From Curtobacterium sp. Leaf261 (GTDB taxonomy: Bacteria > Actinomycetota > Actinomycetes > Actinomycetales > Microbacteriaceae), in the NCBI RefSeq assembly GCF_001422205.1, contig NZ_LMMJ01000011.1:152-64151 (forward strand): a stretch of DNA of 64,000 nt. The letters are read 5' to 3'. Shown in pieces: positions 45,110 to 54,103 of the stretch. The position numbers and the translations under genes were made by a program. Every line of letters starts with the position of its first letter. The stretch's first letter is position 1. The notes beneath the pieces were generated by a model. The model saw nothing but the letters and a program-made list of their open reading frames with translations. It searched no databases and was not told the origin of the DNA.

Positions 45110-46003
45110 ATGATGACCACGGAGACCGATCGGAGCGACGTGTTCGAGACGGCACTGCTGACGAGCTTCCTGGCCGTCGAGCGCACGGGCGGGTTCACCG
45201 CCGCGGCGAAGGACCTGTCGCTCCGGCAGTCCACGATCAGCGGGCACATCGCGCGCCTTGAACGGCAGACCGGGCGGCTGCTGTTCCGCCGCGACACGCA
45301 CGCCGTCGCGCTCACGCCCGACGGCGAGGCGATGGTGCGGTTCGCGCGTGAGATCCTCGCCGCGCAGGGACAGGCAGCCGCCTGGTTCACCGATGTCGGA
45401 CTGGCCGGTCACATCCGGTTCGGGGCGTCGGAGGACATCGTCGCGACCGGGCTGCCGGACATCCTGCTCGACTTCCGGAACGCCTACCCCGCGGTCGACC
45501 TCGACCTCCGTGTCGGGCTGACGACGGAGTTGCGCGAGGAAGTCCGGAGCAACCGTCTCGACCTGGCGCTCGTGAAGCGTCGGCCGTCCGAGGAGATCGG
45601 TGACCTGGTGTTCCGCGACCCCCTCGTGTGGGCCGGTCGGCCCGGGGAGGAGATCGTCCCCGATGCCCCGGTCCATCTCGTCACCTACCCGGGCACGAGC
45701 ATCACGCGGGACGCGGCGATCGCGGCACTCGAGGGCGCCGGGCTGCCGTACCGGATCACCTGTGTCTCGGCCAGCCAGCAGGGTATCCGCGCCGCCGTCC
45801 ATGCCGGACTCGGCGTGACGGTGCATCCGGGGTCGATCCTCCCGGCCGGCCTCGAGCCGGTCGCGGGGCTGCCGGATCCCGGTCCGACCGAGTTCACCCT
45901 CGTGTCGAGGGCCGGGCCGCCGAGTGTGGCGATGACCGAGCTCGTTGGGGCAATCCGGGCCGGCGCCGATCGGATCCAGAGCGGCCGCCTCCGCGAGTCC
46001 TGA
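45110..46003 (+). CDS. LysR-family transcriptional regulator
   Basis: 297 residues. The winged-helix domain covers residues 13-75 (LLTSFLAVERTGGFTAAAKDLSLRQSTISGHIARLERQTGRLLFRRD), followed by the linker helix and a two-lobed ligand-binding domain (GHIRFGASEDIVATGLPDIL, LDLALVKRRPSEE, GIRAAVHAGLGVTVHP). Two ATGs lie one codon apart (45110 and 45113). TATGGT 12 bases upstream gives a very short leader. It is 25 bp from the gntR stop. LysR targets are usually divergent genes, but the neighbours are all on the same strand, so the regulon is unclear. Confidence 0.92.
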   Translation: MMTTETDRSDVFETALLTSFLAVERTGGFTAAAKDLSLRQSTISGHIARLERQTGRLLFRRDTHAVALTPDGEAMVRFAREILAAQGQAAAWFTDVGLAGHIRFGASEDIVATGLPDILLDFRNAYPAVDLDLRVGLTTELREEVRSNRLDLALVKRRPSEEIGDLVFRDPLVWAGRPGEEIVPDAPVHLVTYPGTSITRDAAIAALEGAGLPYRITCVSASQQGIRAAVHAGLGVTVHPGSILPAGLEPVAGLPDPGPTEFTLVSRAGPPSVAMTELVGAIRAGADRIQSGRLRES

Positions 46004-46038
46004 CCCGGCTCGGCGCGTTCCGACCCGGCTCGGCGCGT
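46002..46038 (+). repeat. 17-bp repeat on the lysR stop codon
   Basis: GACCCGGCTCGGCGCGT occurs at 46002-46018 and 46022-46038 (20-bp period). The first copy begins inside the lysR TGA (46001-46003). Confidence 0.85.
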
Positions 46039-46163
46039 GGCGGTCGGCCTGGCCCCCGAACAGGGGTCGCCGCGCCCGAGGAGTCGGCGTCCCCGAGGGT
46101 GGTGTCCCGGTCGGGTATCGTCCCCGCGACGGCCGAGCCCGCGGACGTCGGAAAGGGTGGGTG

Positions 46164-47507
46164 GTGTCCGAGTTCGATGATCTGACCGATCCGCGACGAC
46201 AGCCGACGATCTTCGCCGGTCCCGGCCACCGAGTGAGTGGCGGTCGACACGGTCGTCGGCGCCCGGACCTCGGCATGCACCGTCTGCTCGCCGGCATCGG
46301 GATCACGGCCGCGGTCGCCATCGCCAGTGCCGGCTCGCTCACCGCGTACGCCGCCTACGACGTGGGGCACGGCCTGGCGGAGAACTCGGTCGATGTCGGT
46401 GGCGCCGCGGACTCGATCGACGGAGCGTTCAACGTCCTCGCCGTCGCGGCGGACAACGACCCTGCGCAGGGCGATGCCTACGGGGTCCGGGGAGCCACCC
46501 TCAACGACTCGAACGTCCTGTTGCACGTGTCGGCCGACCACACGCAGGCCGTCGCGGTGAGCTTCCCGCGGGACCTCATCGTCGATCAGCCTGCGTGTTC
46601 CGCGCGCGGGACGATGAGTCCCGCGGTCACGAACACGCCGCTCAACCAGGCGTACGGACGCGGTGGTCTCGCGTGCGTCGTGTCGACGATCGAGCACGTG
46701 AGCGGGCTGTCGATCCCCTTCGCGGCGCAGATGAGCTTCAGCGGGATCATCGGACTCTCGGACGCGATCGGCGGCGTCCCGGTCTGCGTGACCGACCGTG
46801 TCGACGACCCGTTCACGGGCCTGAAGCTCAAGGCGGGCAACCACACGGTGTCCGGCGCGACGGCGCTCGCGTTCCTCCGCGACCGGCACGGCGTCGGCGA
46901 CGGCAGCGACCTCTCGCGGATCTCGAGCCTCCAGCAGTTCCTGTCCTCGCTCGTCCGCAAGGTCAAGAGCGACGGGACGCTCGAGGACCCGACGAAGCTC
47001 TACCGGCTCGCGAGGGTGGCATCGAAGTCCGTGGTGCTCTCCACCTCGCTGGCCAAGCCCGACACCCTGGTCGGGATCGCGCGGACGTTCCAGGGGATCG
47101 GGCTCGACCGCATCACGTTCGTGCAGTACCCGGGCACGACGACTGATCCGTCCTACCCCGGCAAGGTCGTCCCGATCGCCGCGACTGCCGACCAACTGAT
47201 GCGGGCCGTCGCGCACGACCGTCCCATCGGCCTCGACAGCGATGCCATCGGGCGCGGTTCGACGACCGCGACGGACACCGCCACCGGCGACACCGCCACC
47301 GGCGGCACCGACCAGGGCGGCACCGACGAGGCCGGCGGAGACGCCGGCGGTGGCGGTTCGGCCGCGAGCACACGGGGTGACTCCGGCTCGACCGACGGCG
47401 GTGCGGACGATGCAGGTCGTGCCTCCAGTGCGTCTCCGGAGACCATTCCGGGCGTGACCGGTCAGACCGCCGAGCAGAAGACCTGCGCGGTCGCCGCGGC
47501 CGGCTGA
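46164..47507 (+). CDS. LytR-CpsA-Psr (LCP) family protein
   Basis: 447 residues. A cytoplasmic N-terminus of about 40 residues precedes one membrane helix (LLAGIGITAAVAIASAGSLTAYAA). The LCP domain follows: FNVLAVAADND, SNVLLHVSADHTQAVAVSFPRDL, LNQAYGRGGLACVVSTIEHVSGL, GGVPVCVTD and FLRDRHGVGDGSDLSRISSLQQFL supply the conserved Asp and Arg residues. The C-terminal 80 residues are Gly/Ser/Thr/Asp-rich and end with a cysteine. LCP proteins transfer wall teichoic acid-like polymers or arabinogalactan onto peptidoglycan outside the membrane. GGAAAGGGTGG precedes the GTG. Confidence 0.92.
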   Translation: MSEFDDLTDPRRQPTIFAGPGHRVSGGRHGRRRPDLGMHRLLAGIGITAAVAIASAGSLTAYAAYDVGHGLAENSVDVGGAADSIDGAFNVLAVAADNDPAQGDAYGVRGATLNDSNVLLHVSADHTQAVAVSFPRDLIVDQPACSARGTMSPAVTNTPLNQAYGRGGLACVVSTIEHVSGLSIPFAAQMSFSGIIGLSDAIGGVPVCVTDRVDDPFTGLKLKAGNHTVSGATALAFLRDRHGVGDGSDLSRISSLQQFLSSLVRKVKSDGTLEDPTKLYRLARVASKSVVLSTSLAKPDTLVGIARTFQGIGLDRITFVQYPGTTTDPSYPGKVVPIAATADQLMRAVAHDRPIGLDSDAIGRGSTTATDTATGDTATGGTDQGGTDEAGGDAGGGGSAASTRGDSGSTDGGADDAGRASSASPETIPGVTGQTAEQKTCAVAAAG

Positions 47508-47816
47508 CCGGCCCGCACGACGGCGCTGCCGGCGCTCCGGAAGGCCCCCGTTCTCGGGCTTCCGCGGCAGCGCTGCGTCTCGCAGACTGGGGGCAGTCCA
47601 CATGTGGCATGTCGAGCACAACGGGTGCCCGGGGAATCTGTGGGAGTCTGTTCGGGGTCGTCGCGACCGGCCGGATCGGGGATCCAGGCCTCGCGCGGCC
47701 CGTCCGCGACAGGGCTCTCGCGCCCGTGTCCGTGTCGTCCGGCAGTGCTCCGGGGGCGCGCCGGACCCCTGACCGACCAAGCGCCGGACCCCTGACCGAC
47801 CAAGCGAGGAGCGCCC
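47508..47816 (+). other. 309-bp intergenic region between two LCP genes: hairpin and 23-bp tandem repeat
   Basis: After the first LCP gene a hairpin (47523-47573) has GCGCTGCC/GGCAGCGC outer and GGAAG/CTTCC inner stems around TTCT, probably a terminator. The middle (47580-47750) shows no gene-like frame and is a little less GC-rich. At 47761-47783 and 47784-47806 the 23-mer starting CCGGACCCCTGACCGACC is present twice without change, directly before the AGGAG ribosome site of the second LCP gene. Confidence 0.75.
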
Positions 47817-49181
47817 GTGAACGACGTGCGAGACCGATCCCACCGCCTGAACCGCGTCGCGGGCATCGCCCGGCACGGACGGCTCCGGCAGCGGCACCCG
47901 ATCCGCACAGCCGTCAAGGTCGTGGCCGGGGTCGCCGCCGTCGCGCTGGTGAGCTCCGCATCCATCGCGGCGATCGCCGCGGGGCAGGTGACGACCGATC
48001 TCGGACCGGGCGTCCGGATCCAGGGGCAGCCGCATGGCACCGCGAACCGGGTCTCGCTCGCCGACTACCAGGGCGGCTTCAACATGCTCGTCGTCGGGAC
48101 GGACAACGATCCCGGTCAGGACCAGAACGGCTCGTTCGGTGAGCGCGATGCGACGCTCAACGACGTCAACATCCTGATCCACGTCTCCGCGGACCACACG
48201 AACGCCACGGCGGTCAGCATCCCGCGCGACATGGTCGTGCCGATCCCCTCGTGCCAGAAGGCGGACGGGTCAGGGTCGTATCCGGCGATGTCTGCGCAGC
48301 CCATCAACAACGCGTGGACCTACGGCGGTCTGAACTGTGTCGTGCAGACCGTCCAGTCGCTGACCGGGCTCGACGTCCAGTACTCCGCCGCGGTGTCCTT
48401 CAACGGCGTCATCGAGATGTCGAACGCGATCGGCGGTGTGCCGGTCTGTGTCGCGTCGCCGATCCACGATCGATACACCGGACTGAACCTGCCCGCGGGC
48501 ACCTCGACGCTCGAGGGGGCCGACGCGCTCGCCTTCCTGCGCACGCGGCACGGTGTCGGCGACGGCAGCGACCTCGGCCGGATCTCGAGCCAGCAGGTGT
48601 TCCTGTCGTCGCTCCTCCGCACCGTGAAGAGCAACGACACGCTCGGCTCGCTCCCGCGGCTGTACAAGCTCGCGCGTGCGGCGACGTCGAACATGAAGCT
48701 GTCCGAGAGTCTCAACAACGTGCAGACGATGGTGCAGATGGGCCGGGCGCTCGAACACCTGTCGCTCGATCAGGTGAACTTCGTGCAGTACCCGGGCACG
48801 ACCGACGGAACAGGGGTGTTCGCGGGGAAGGTGCAGCCCACGACGTTCCTCGCCGAGCAGCTCTTCGACCGGATCCGCGCGGACGAGTCGTTCAGCCTCG
48901 CGGCGGGGAGCACCGGGATCGGTTCGGAGAGCTCGTCGGCCGCGGGTCAGGGGTCCGCGTCGGCGTCCGCGTCCGCGTCCAGTTCTGCCTCGGGTTCGGC
49001 ATCCGGTGCTGCGTCAGCGTCGGCGTCCGCTGGTAGTGGTTCGGCATCCGGCGGGGAGACCGCGGCAGGATCCGGGGACGCGACCGCCGCGCCGAGTCCG
49101 TCCGCGACGTCCGACACGATCACCGGACTGCAGGGGCAGTCGGCGGACGAGCAGACCTGCAGCGTCGCGTTCAAGTACTGA
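47817..49181 (+). CDS. Second LytR-CpsA-Psr (LCP) family protein
   Basis: 454 residues, clearly a paralogue of the preceding LCP protein and of equal layout. One membrane helix (AVKVVAGVAAVALVSSASIAAIAA) is followed by the LCP domain (FNMLVVGTDND, VNILIHVSADHTNATAVSIPRDM, FLRTRHGVGDGSDLGRISSQQVFL). The C-terminal part has a striking Ser/Ala/Gly stretch from 48950 to 49050 encoded by repeated GCGTCC-type codons, and both paralogues end in a conserved cysteine-containing stretch (SADEQTCSVA here, TAEQKTCAVA there). GAGGAG lies before the GTG at 47817. It should act on the outer membrane face in attaching glycopolymers to peptidoglycan. Confidence 0.92.
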   Translation: MNDVRDRSHRLNRVAGIARHGRLRQRHPIRTAVKVVAGVAAVALVSSASIAAIAAGQVTTDLGPGVRIQGQPHGTANRVSLADYQGGFNMLVVGTDNDPGQDQNGSFGERDATLNDVNILIHVSADHTNATAVSIPRDMVVPIPSCQKADGSGSYPAMSAQPINNAWTYGGLNCVVQTVQSLTGLDVQYSAAVSFNGVIEMSNAIGGVPVCVASPIHDRYTGLNLPAGTSTLEGADALAFLRTRHGVGDGSDLGRISSQQVFLSSLLRTVKSNDTLGSLPRLYKLARAATSNMKLSESLNNVQTMVQMGRALEHLSLDQVNFVQYPGTTDGTGVFAGKVQPTTFLAEQLFDRIRADESFSLAAGSTGIGSESSSAAGQGSASASASASSSASGSASGAASASASAGSGSASGGETAAGSGDATAAPSPSATSDTITGLQGQSADEQTCSVAFKY

Positions 49182-49234
49182 CGGCGGGGCGGGGCGGGGC
49201 CGGAGACTGGGTCTCGTCGGGCGCGGCGCGCCGG

Positions 49235-49273
49235 ACGGGAGGCGGTGGTTTCGGCCCGCCCCGTGCCTCCCGT
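49235..49273. repeat. Short copy of the GGACGGGAGG family before tRNA-Ser
   Basis: ACGGGAGGC (49235-49243) pairs with GCCTCCCGT (49265-49273). It separates the LCP gene from the tRNA and may end the LCP transcript. Confidence 0.7.
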
Positions 49274-49309
49274 ATGATGGTTGTCGCGCGTTCGCCTGCG
49301 GACGCGCAT

Positions 49310-49398
49310 GGAGACGTCGCATAGTTCGGCCTAGTGCACCACCCTGCTAAGGTGGAGTTCCCGCAAGGGAACCGAGGGTTCAAATCCCTCCGTCTCCG
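49310..49398 (+). tRNA. tRNA-Ser (anticodon GCU)
   Basis: Acceptor arms GGAGACG (49310-49316) and CGTCTCC (49391-49397) pair, with discriminator G. The anticodon stem loop CACCC-TGCTAAG-GTGG gives anticodon GCT, for AGC/AGT codons. A long variable arm (GTTCCCGCAAGGGAAC) and T loop GGTTCAAATCC confirm tRNA-Ser. CCA is not encoded. Confidence 0.97.
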
Positions 49399-49418
49399 CG
49401 GACATCGTGAACATTGCG

Positions 49419-49459
49419 AAAAGCCCCGGTCAGGACCGACATGGTCCGCCGGGGCTTTT
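49419..49459 (+). terminator. Intrinsic terminator after tRNA-Ser(GCU)
   Basis: AAAAGCCCCGG (49419-49429) pairs with CCGGGGCTTTT (49449-49459), 11 bp, ending in four T residues. It terminates the tRNA and, in reverse, the gene encoded on the minus strand at 49518. Confidence 0.88.
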
Positions 49460-49517
49460 CGTTGTCGGGCTCGCCTGTAGTCGGGTTCATCCGTTGTCGG
49501 ATTCGTCCGCCTCGGGC

Positions 49518-50243
49518 TCAGACGAGCGTGGCCGTCATGTGCGATCCACCGGAGAGGATCCCGCCGACGGTGGGGAGCTCGGGGAAGTCGTCGATCGGCA
49601 GGCAGACCGCGGCTGTGAAGCCCACGGTCCGGACCTCGACGACGATGAAGTCCTGCCCCGACAGGGTGTTCGTCCGGCGCTCGGCACTGAGGACGGTGCC
49701 GCTCAGGACACTCTGCGCGGACGGGGTGTTCCCGAACATGCCGGAGGGGATGAACGACTCGGGCGCGAAGCGGGCTGCGGCGCTCGCTCCGGATGACGAG
49801 GCCGCCAGGAAGTCGGCTTCATCCGCGTACGCGGTCATGGCGACTCCGAGCGCGACGACATGGGCGTCGAACCTGGGCGCGATGGTTCGGATGCCGAGGT
49901 CCCAGGACTGGGCCGTGTCGAACGCCAGCGCCGTGACCTGCTCGCCGTCCTCGAACACGGCGGCGTGGCAGAGCGGGGCTGGTCCGCGTCCGAGGTCGCC
50001 GAGGTGCGCGACGGGCAGTCGCGGCACGCTCGTGACGTCGAGCGTCGGCACGATCTCTGCGAGCTCGTTGTCCTGGTCGAGCGCGAGCGACACCTCGGCA
50101 CCCGATGCGTCGCGCCACCGGTGGACCGTGACGCCGTCGACGGTGGTCGAGGCGTCAGAGGCTGCGCCGATGCGGGCGATGAGTTCGCCGAACTGCTCGC
50201 GGGTGGCGGCGCCGAGACCGATGCAGGAGAGGGTGGATGCCAC
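49518..50243 (-). CDS. Hypothetical protein, 241 residues
   Basis: I do not recognise a family. The protein has no signal peptide or membrane helix; it contains an alternating pattern of strands (VHRWRDASGAEVSLALDQDNEL, HAAVFEDGEQVTALAFDTAQSWD) and ends with ICLPIDDF-like and GGSHMTATLV sequence. On the minus strand TAGGCT ends six bases before the GTG at 50243, a leaderless start in the style of the window. The stop lies close to the tRNA terminator. It is probably cytoplasmic; role unknown. Confidence 0.75.
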   Translation of the reverse strand: MASTLSCIGLGAATREQFGELIARIGAASDASTTVDGVTVHRWRDASGAEVSLALDQDNELAEIVPTLDVTSVPRLPVAHLGDLGRGPAPLCHAAVFEDGEQVTALAFDTAQSWDLGIRTIAPRFDAHVVALGVAMTAYADEADFLAASSSGASAAARFAPESFIPSGMFGNTPSAQSVLSGTVLSAERRTNTLSGQDFIVVEVRTVGFTAAVCLPIDDFPELPTVGGILSGGSHMTATLV

Positions 50244-50252
50244 CGTGCGAGC

Positions 50253-51275
50253 CTACGGCGCAGGCGCGGGCGCGGGCGCGGGTGCCGGTGTGAGTGCCGC
50301 TGCCGGTGCCGGTGCCGGTGCCGGTGCCGGTGCCGGTGTGAGTGCCGGCGCGGGGACCGGTGTCGGAGCGATCGCGTGCATCCACAGGTGGAAGAGCGCG
50401 TAGGCACGCCACGGACGCCATCGCTCGGCCAGCGCGTCCGCCTCGCGCGCAGTCCGGACACCCATCGCCCGGCGGAGGACGAGATCGCCGGACGGGAACC
50501 CATCGCGATCGCCGAGGACCCGGACCGCGATCGAGTCCGCCGTCCACGGACCGATGCCCGGCAGAGCGAGGAGCGTCCGACGGGTTGCGGCCAGCGTGCC
50601 GGCATCGAGCCGTCGACCGTCCGAGCCGATCGGGTCGAGTCGGAGACCCGCCGCGAGGGCCCGCGCCAGCTCCTGCACCGTTCGCGCCCGCGCGTTCGTG
50701 ATGCCGACTGCCGCGCGGAGTTCCTCGAGCGGCAGTCCGGCGAGCACCTGTGGCGTCGGGAACCGCGTGAGGCCCGCCGGGCCGGGGGACCCGAACGCCG
50801 CCACGAGTCGCCCGCCGAACGTCCGCGCGGCCCCCATCGAAACCTGCTGGCCGAGGACGTGCATGATCGCGGACTCGGCGCCGTCGGGGAACCCGGTCAC
50901 CCGGAGATCCGGTCGTTCTCGGACGAGTGGGCCGATTGTCGGATCGTCGTCGAACGCGGCCGAGACCGCATCGAGGTCCGTGTCGAGATCGAACCACGCG
51001 GACACTCTCGCCGCGACGGAATCGAGAGCGTCGCCGTCCATGTCGCCGTCGTCGCCGTCGTCGATCTCGACGTCGATGTGACCCGTGTCGACCACGACCG
51101 TGACCGCACGATCCACGCCGTCGACCGTGAGCAGTCGCGTCAGTCGGGTGCCGTCGTGCTCGAGTCGTTCGGCGCCGGGGATGGCGTGGTTCCGGAGCAT
51201 GAGGAGCACGGACTCACGGTCGATCGGTGTCGCAGCTCGCAGACGGCGGGTGAGCTGGTCGCTGGTCGTCGGCAC
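50253..51275 (-). CDS. DNA-3-methyladenine glycosylase, AlkA type
   Basis: 340 residues. An AlkA-like N-terminal beta domain (to about residue 120) is followed by the HhH-GPD core: SAIMHVLGQQVSMGAARTFGG, then LLALPGIGPWTADSIAVRVLG, with the catalytic Asp in FPSGDLVLRRAMG. It should remove alkylated purines from DNA. The GTG at 51275 is chosen because TACGGT ends six bases upstream; longer frames run into the tandem repeats. The last 38 residues are a Pro/Ala run (PAPALTPAPAPAPAPAP) encoded by GCCGGT hexamers, not part of the enzyme fold. Confidence 0.9.
   Translation of the reverse strand: MPTTSDQLTRRLRAATPIDRESVLLMLRNHAIPGAERLEHDGTRLTRLLTVDGVDRAVTVVVDTGHIDVEIDDGDDGDMDGDALDSVAARVSAWFDLDTDLDAVSAAFDDDPTIGPLVRERPDLRVTGFPDGAESAIMHVLGQQVSMGAARTFGGRLVAAFGSPGPAGLTRFPTPQVLAGLPLEELRAAVGITNARARTVQELARALAAGLRLDPIGSDGRRLDAGTLAATRRTLLALPGIGPWTADSIAVRVLGDRDGFPSGDLVLRRAMGVRTAREADALAERWRPWRAYALFHLWMHAIAPTPVPAPALTPAPAPAPAPAPAAALTPAPAPAPAPAP
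50260..50343. repeat. Hexamer repeat coding a Pro-Ala tail
   Basis: GGTGCC/GGGCGC-type hexamers repeat from about 50260 to 50343 within the 3' end of the glycosylase gene, giving the (Ala-Pro)n tail. Confidence 0.85.
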
Positions 51276-51321
51276 GGGACAACCGTACGGGGGACCGCCG
51301 ACGCGGACCCCAAGGGACGCC

Positions 51322-51429
51322 CCCACCGACCGCTCACGCCCCCACCGACCGCTCACGCCCACACCGACCGCTCACGCCCACACCGACCGCGCACGCCCAC
51401 ACCGACCGCGCACGCCCACACCGACCGAC
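51322..51429. repeat. About six 19-bp tandem repeats upstream of the glycosylase gene
   Basis: ACCGACCGCTCACGCCC-like units recur at 51325, 51344, 51363, 51382, 51401 and 51420, exactly 19 bp apart. CTC changes to CGC in the later units. They lie between the DUF4832 gene stop and the glycosylase promoter. Confidence 0.95.
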
Positions 51430-51477
51430 GACATCGGCCCCGAGCCGCGGCAGCAGCTCGGGGCCGATGGTCCACAC

Positions 51478-52929
51478 CTACCGCACCGTCACCGTCTGGT
51501 TCAGGCGGTTGAGCCCGGTGCGTGCGTCCCACGTTCCGACGTTCGCCGTCTGGATGGCGAAGTCCGGGTCGCCGGAGACGCTCCGCTCGGCCGCCGGGAG
51601 CGCGAGCGAGACCGACCAGCTGCCGCGCGAGAGGTGCGGCAGCTGCGCAGCGACCGTCACGGTCTGACCGGGCTGCCACGAGCGCACGTCGGTCCGGACC
51701 GGCACCGTGACGCTCCGGCGACCGTTCGTCAGGACGAGGTCGACCGGGCGTGCGTTGTACGGCGCTGCCCAGCCGTCGTTCCGCACGGACACCGAGACAG
51801 ACGGGGTCCGTCCGCGATTCTCGACGGTGCTCGAGGTCATCGTGAACCGGTAGCCGAGGCGCTTCGCGGTCTCGGTGAGTCCTGCGGTGCCCCAGGTGTT
51901 CAGCACGTCCTGGTTGTAGTCGCTGTTCAGGTAGCTGTAGTGGTACTTCGCCATCTCTGCGGACGCGGACGGGAACTCGGATCGGGGCGCATCGACCGCG
52001 CAGGTCTCACCACCGACCGGCACGTACCGGGAGTCGGCGGCCAGGTAGTCCTGGTCGAGCGAGAGCGGGTCGGTCAGGAAGGTCCCGAAGTCGTCGGGGG
52101 AGGCGAGGAAGCAGTCGTTGTGGTGTCCGATCCGCGACTTCGCCGATCCGTCGTGCGCCTCAGCGGGAGTGAGTGCGCCCGCGGTCCCGGACGGCACACC
52201 GAGGGCGGCCTGCTTCATCGCCATCGTGCGGACCTGCACCGACCTGCTCGACGGCAGTGCCGCGAGCTCCGCCTGCAGTACCTGCCGGCGCGCGGCCTGG
52301 TCGGCGTCGGTCAGGACGCCGGGGTTGGTGGGGTCACTTGCGAAGTGGTCGGTGTAGTAGCCCTCTCCCCAGAGCCCGATGAAGCCCTCCTGGAGGGTGG
52401 GGATGACATCCGCGTTCCGTCGGAGGATCGGGGTGAGCTGTCGGATGTGACCGAGCACGGTCGGTAGATCGGCATCGCCGTACGGCGCTGAGTAGGGGTA
52501 GTCCCCGCCCTGCACGTAGGCGAAGCGTGTGATGACCCCGACGCCGGCCTGCCGCGCAGTGTCGTAGTCGCGCTGGACCAGTCGGAGCCACGCGGGATCG
52601 AGCTGCGCCTGGTTCGCGAACTTCTCCATGTAGAACACACGGACGATCTGCGTGATGCCGTCCGCACGGTACGACCGGAGCGTCGCGAGGTCGAGGGGGG
52701 TGTACCCGGATCCGTCGGCGCGGTAGTGCGTCTCCGTGGTGTGGTCGAACCCGCGCTCGGGGTTCGCGATGACCGCGTCGCTCGCGGCGTAGGAGACCGT
52801 CGTGGTCGAGGGACTCGGGCCCGGGCCGGGGCCGTGATGGAGGTCGGTGGCGGCCGACGCGGAGGTCGGGACGCCGAGTGCGATCGCTGCGGCTGCAGCG
52901 AGCACGATCGTTGCGGAACGGCGGAACAT
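51478..52929 (-). CDS. Secreted DUF4874/DUF4832 glycosidase-like protein
   Basis: 483 residues with a signal peptide (SATIVLAAAAAIALGVPTSASA). DUF4874 covers residues 40-215 (ANPERGFDHTTETHYRADG, IVRVFYMEKFANQAQLD, GVITRFAYVQGGDYPY, LQEGFIGLWGEGYYTDHF), a TIM-barrel-like pattern, then DUF4832 from about 240 to the end (RIGHHNDCFLASPDDFGTFL, a beta-sandwich C-terminus). Such proteins are suspected polysaccharide-active enzymes. GGGGAT before the ATG at 52929 gives a ribosome site; the frame is open upstream but codes a non-protein-like extension. It acts outside the cell; substrate unknown. Confidence 0.85.
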   Translation of the reverse strand: MFRRSATIVLAAAAAIALGVPTSASAATDLHHGPGPGPSPSTTTVSYAASDAVIANPERGFDHTTETHYRADGSGYTPLDLATLRSYRADGITQIVRVFYMEKFANQAQLDPAWLRLVQRDYDTARQAGVGVITRFAYVQGGDYPYSAPYGDADLPTVLGHIRQLTPILRRNADVIPTLQEGFIGLWGEGYYTDHFASDPTNPGVLTDADQAARRQVLQAELAALPSSRSVQVRTMAMKQAALGVPSGTAGALTPAEAHDGSAKSRIGHHNDCFLASPDDFGTFLTDPLSLDQDYLAADSRYVPVGGETCAVDAPRSEFPSASAEMAKYHYSYLNSDYNQDVLNTWGTAGLTETAKRLGYRFTMTSSTVENRGRTPSVSVSVRNDGWAAPYNARPVDLVLTNGRRSVTVPVRTDVRSWQPGQTVTVAAQLPHLSRGSWSVSLALPAAERSVSGDPDFAIQTANVGTWDARTGLNRLNQTVTVR

Positions 52930-53039
52930 GGAGATCCCCTCGTGGTGCACCGATAGTCCCGACGAGCCCTGATCGCCGCCACCGATGCGTGAATGTGGTG
53001 GAACGGTACGCCGAATGATCAGAAGCGCGCAAGAGTGGA

Positions 53040-53128
53040 TCACGAATTGTGCAAAACGATCATGCCGCACCACCGGAACCGGTGGCGGACGGGAGGATCG
53101 GGGCGGCCTGGTGCCGTGCCTCCAGTCC
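53040..53128. other. AT-rich control region and inverted repeats upstream of the DUF4832 gene
   Basis: TTGTGCAAAACGATCAT (from about 53047) resembles half of a LacI-type operator. CCACCGG-AA-CCGGTGG is a palindrome at 53070-53085. GGACGGGAGG (53087-53096) pairs with CCTCCAGTCC (53119-53128), a member of the dispersed family. Confidence 0.5.
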
Positions 53129-53170
53129 GTCTGCGGGTCGGCTCCGGTGGCCGCGCGTGCGCGCCGCTGG

Positions 53171-54103
53171 TCAGCGCGCGATCAGCGCGTCCAGGGGGAG
53201 GAGGGCATGCACGCCCCACGTGCCGTTCGCGACCTGGGTCACCCGCATGCTCACCGCGACGCTCGCGAGGGCGAGAGCCTGCCCCTTCGTCACGCCGTGC
53301 AGCGCCTGGATCCACCGGGTCATCGCGTCGAGCGCCGTCGTGGTCGCGACGTTCAGGTCGGCATCGAAGCCGAACGTGATCCGGCCAGCGGGGGTCTCCG
53401 CGTGGATGCCGGCGACGGGAGGGTCGTCCACGAGCGACACCGTCATCGTGGTCGTCATGCCGCACTCCACGGCGGTGCCGGACACCTCGCCGTCGCCCTG
53501 TGCCGCATGTCCGTCGCCCACGTGGAGGAACGCCTCCGGCACCGTGATCGGCACGTACAGGGTCGAGCCGGCCACGAGCTCCCGACAGTCGATGTTCCCG
53601 CCGCCCACGGTGCGGGGCGGGATCGTCGAGTGCTCGCCGGTCGACTCCGGCGGCAGCCCGACGAGGCCGAGGAACGGCGCGGTCCGGACCCCGATGCCGA
53701 CCTGGCTCGTCGCCGTGCCGCCCTGGTCGTCGATCGTCCAGAGGAGTGGCCCGCGGTCGGCGTCGTCGACGAGTCCGAGCGCGCGGTTCACGATCGTGTC
53801 GACGCCGCCGGATCCCGTGTAGCCCCAGGTGTCGGGGACGAGTGCGTCGAAGCGGACGGCGAGGACCTGGCCGGGGCGGGCTCCGGCCACGGCGAGCGGG
53901 CCGACCAGGCAGTGGCCGCGACGACTCTCGATGAGGGTGGGGGCGTCCCCGCCTGGTTCGGAGAGTGGCTCGGTGTAGCCGGCCGCACTGAGCGTCCGCA
54001 CCGTGATGGTGTCGCCGTCCTCGACCCGCAGGACCGGTGCTCGTTCGGCCGTGAGGACGTCGATCGTGGTCGCGCGGGTGCTGTCGAGTTCGTGGGTGGT
54101 CAT
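53171..54103 (-). CDS. Acetamidase/formamidase family protein
   Basis: 310 residues. PIPPRTVGGGNIDCRELVAGSTLYVPI-like sequence (around residues 190-215), HVGDGHAAQGDGEVSGTAVE and SRRGHCLVGPLAVAGARPGQVLAVRF are the conserved blocks of the FmdA_AmdA family, with histidines and aspartates expected to bind metal. The likely reaction is hydrolysis of formamide, acetamide or another small amide. On the minus strand GAGGAT ends seven bases before the ATG at 54103. It follows the DUF4832 gene with the same direction but a 240-bp gap. Cytoplasmic. Confidence 0.9.
   Translation of the reverse strand: MTTHELDSTRATTIDVLTAERAPVLRVEDGDTITVRTLSAAGYTEPLSEPGGDAPTLIESRRGHCLVGPLAVAGARPGQVLAVRFDALVPDTWGYTGSGGVDTIVNRALGLVDDADRGPLLWTIDDQGGTATSQVGIGVRTAPFLGLVGLPPESTGEHSTIPPRTVGGGNIDCRELVAGSTLYVPITVPEAFLHVGDGHAAQGDGEVSGTAVECGMTTTMTVSLVDDPPVAGIHAETPAGRITFGFDADLNVATTTALDAMTRWIQALHGVTKGQALALASVAVSMRVTQVANGTWGVHALLPLDALIAR

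Noticed and set aside
51322..51429. Possible CRISPR array
   Set aside because: The units are directly adjacent with no unique spacers and no cas genes are near. The same holds for the other tandem arrays.
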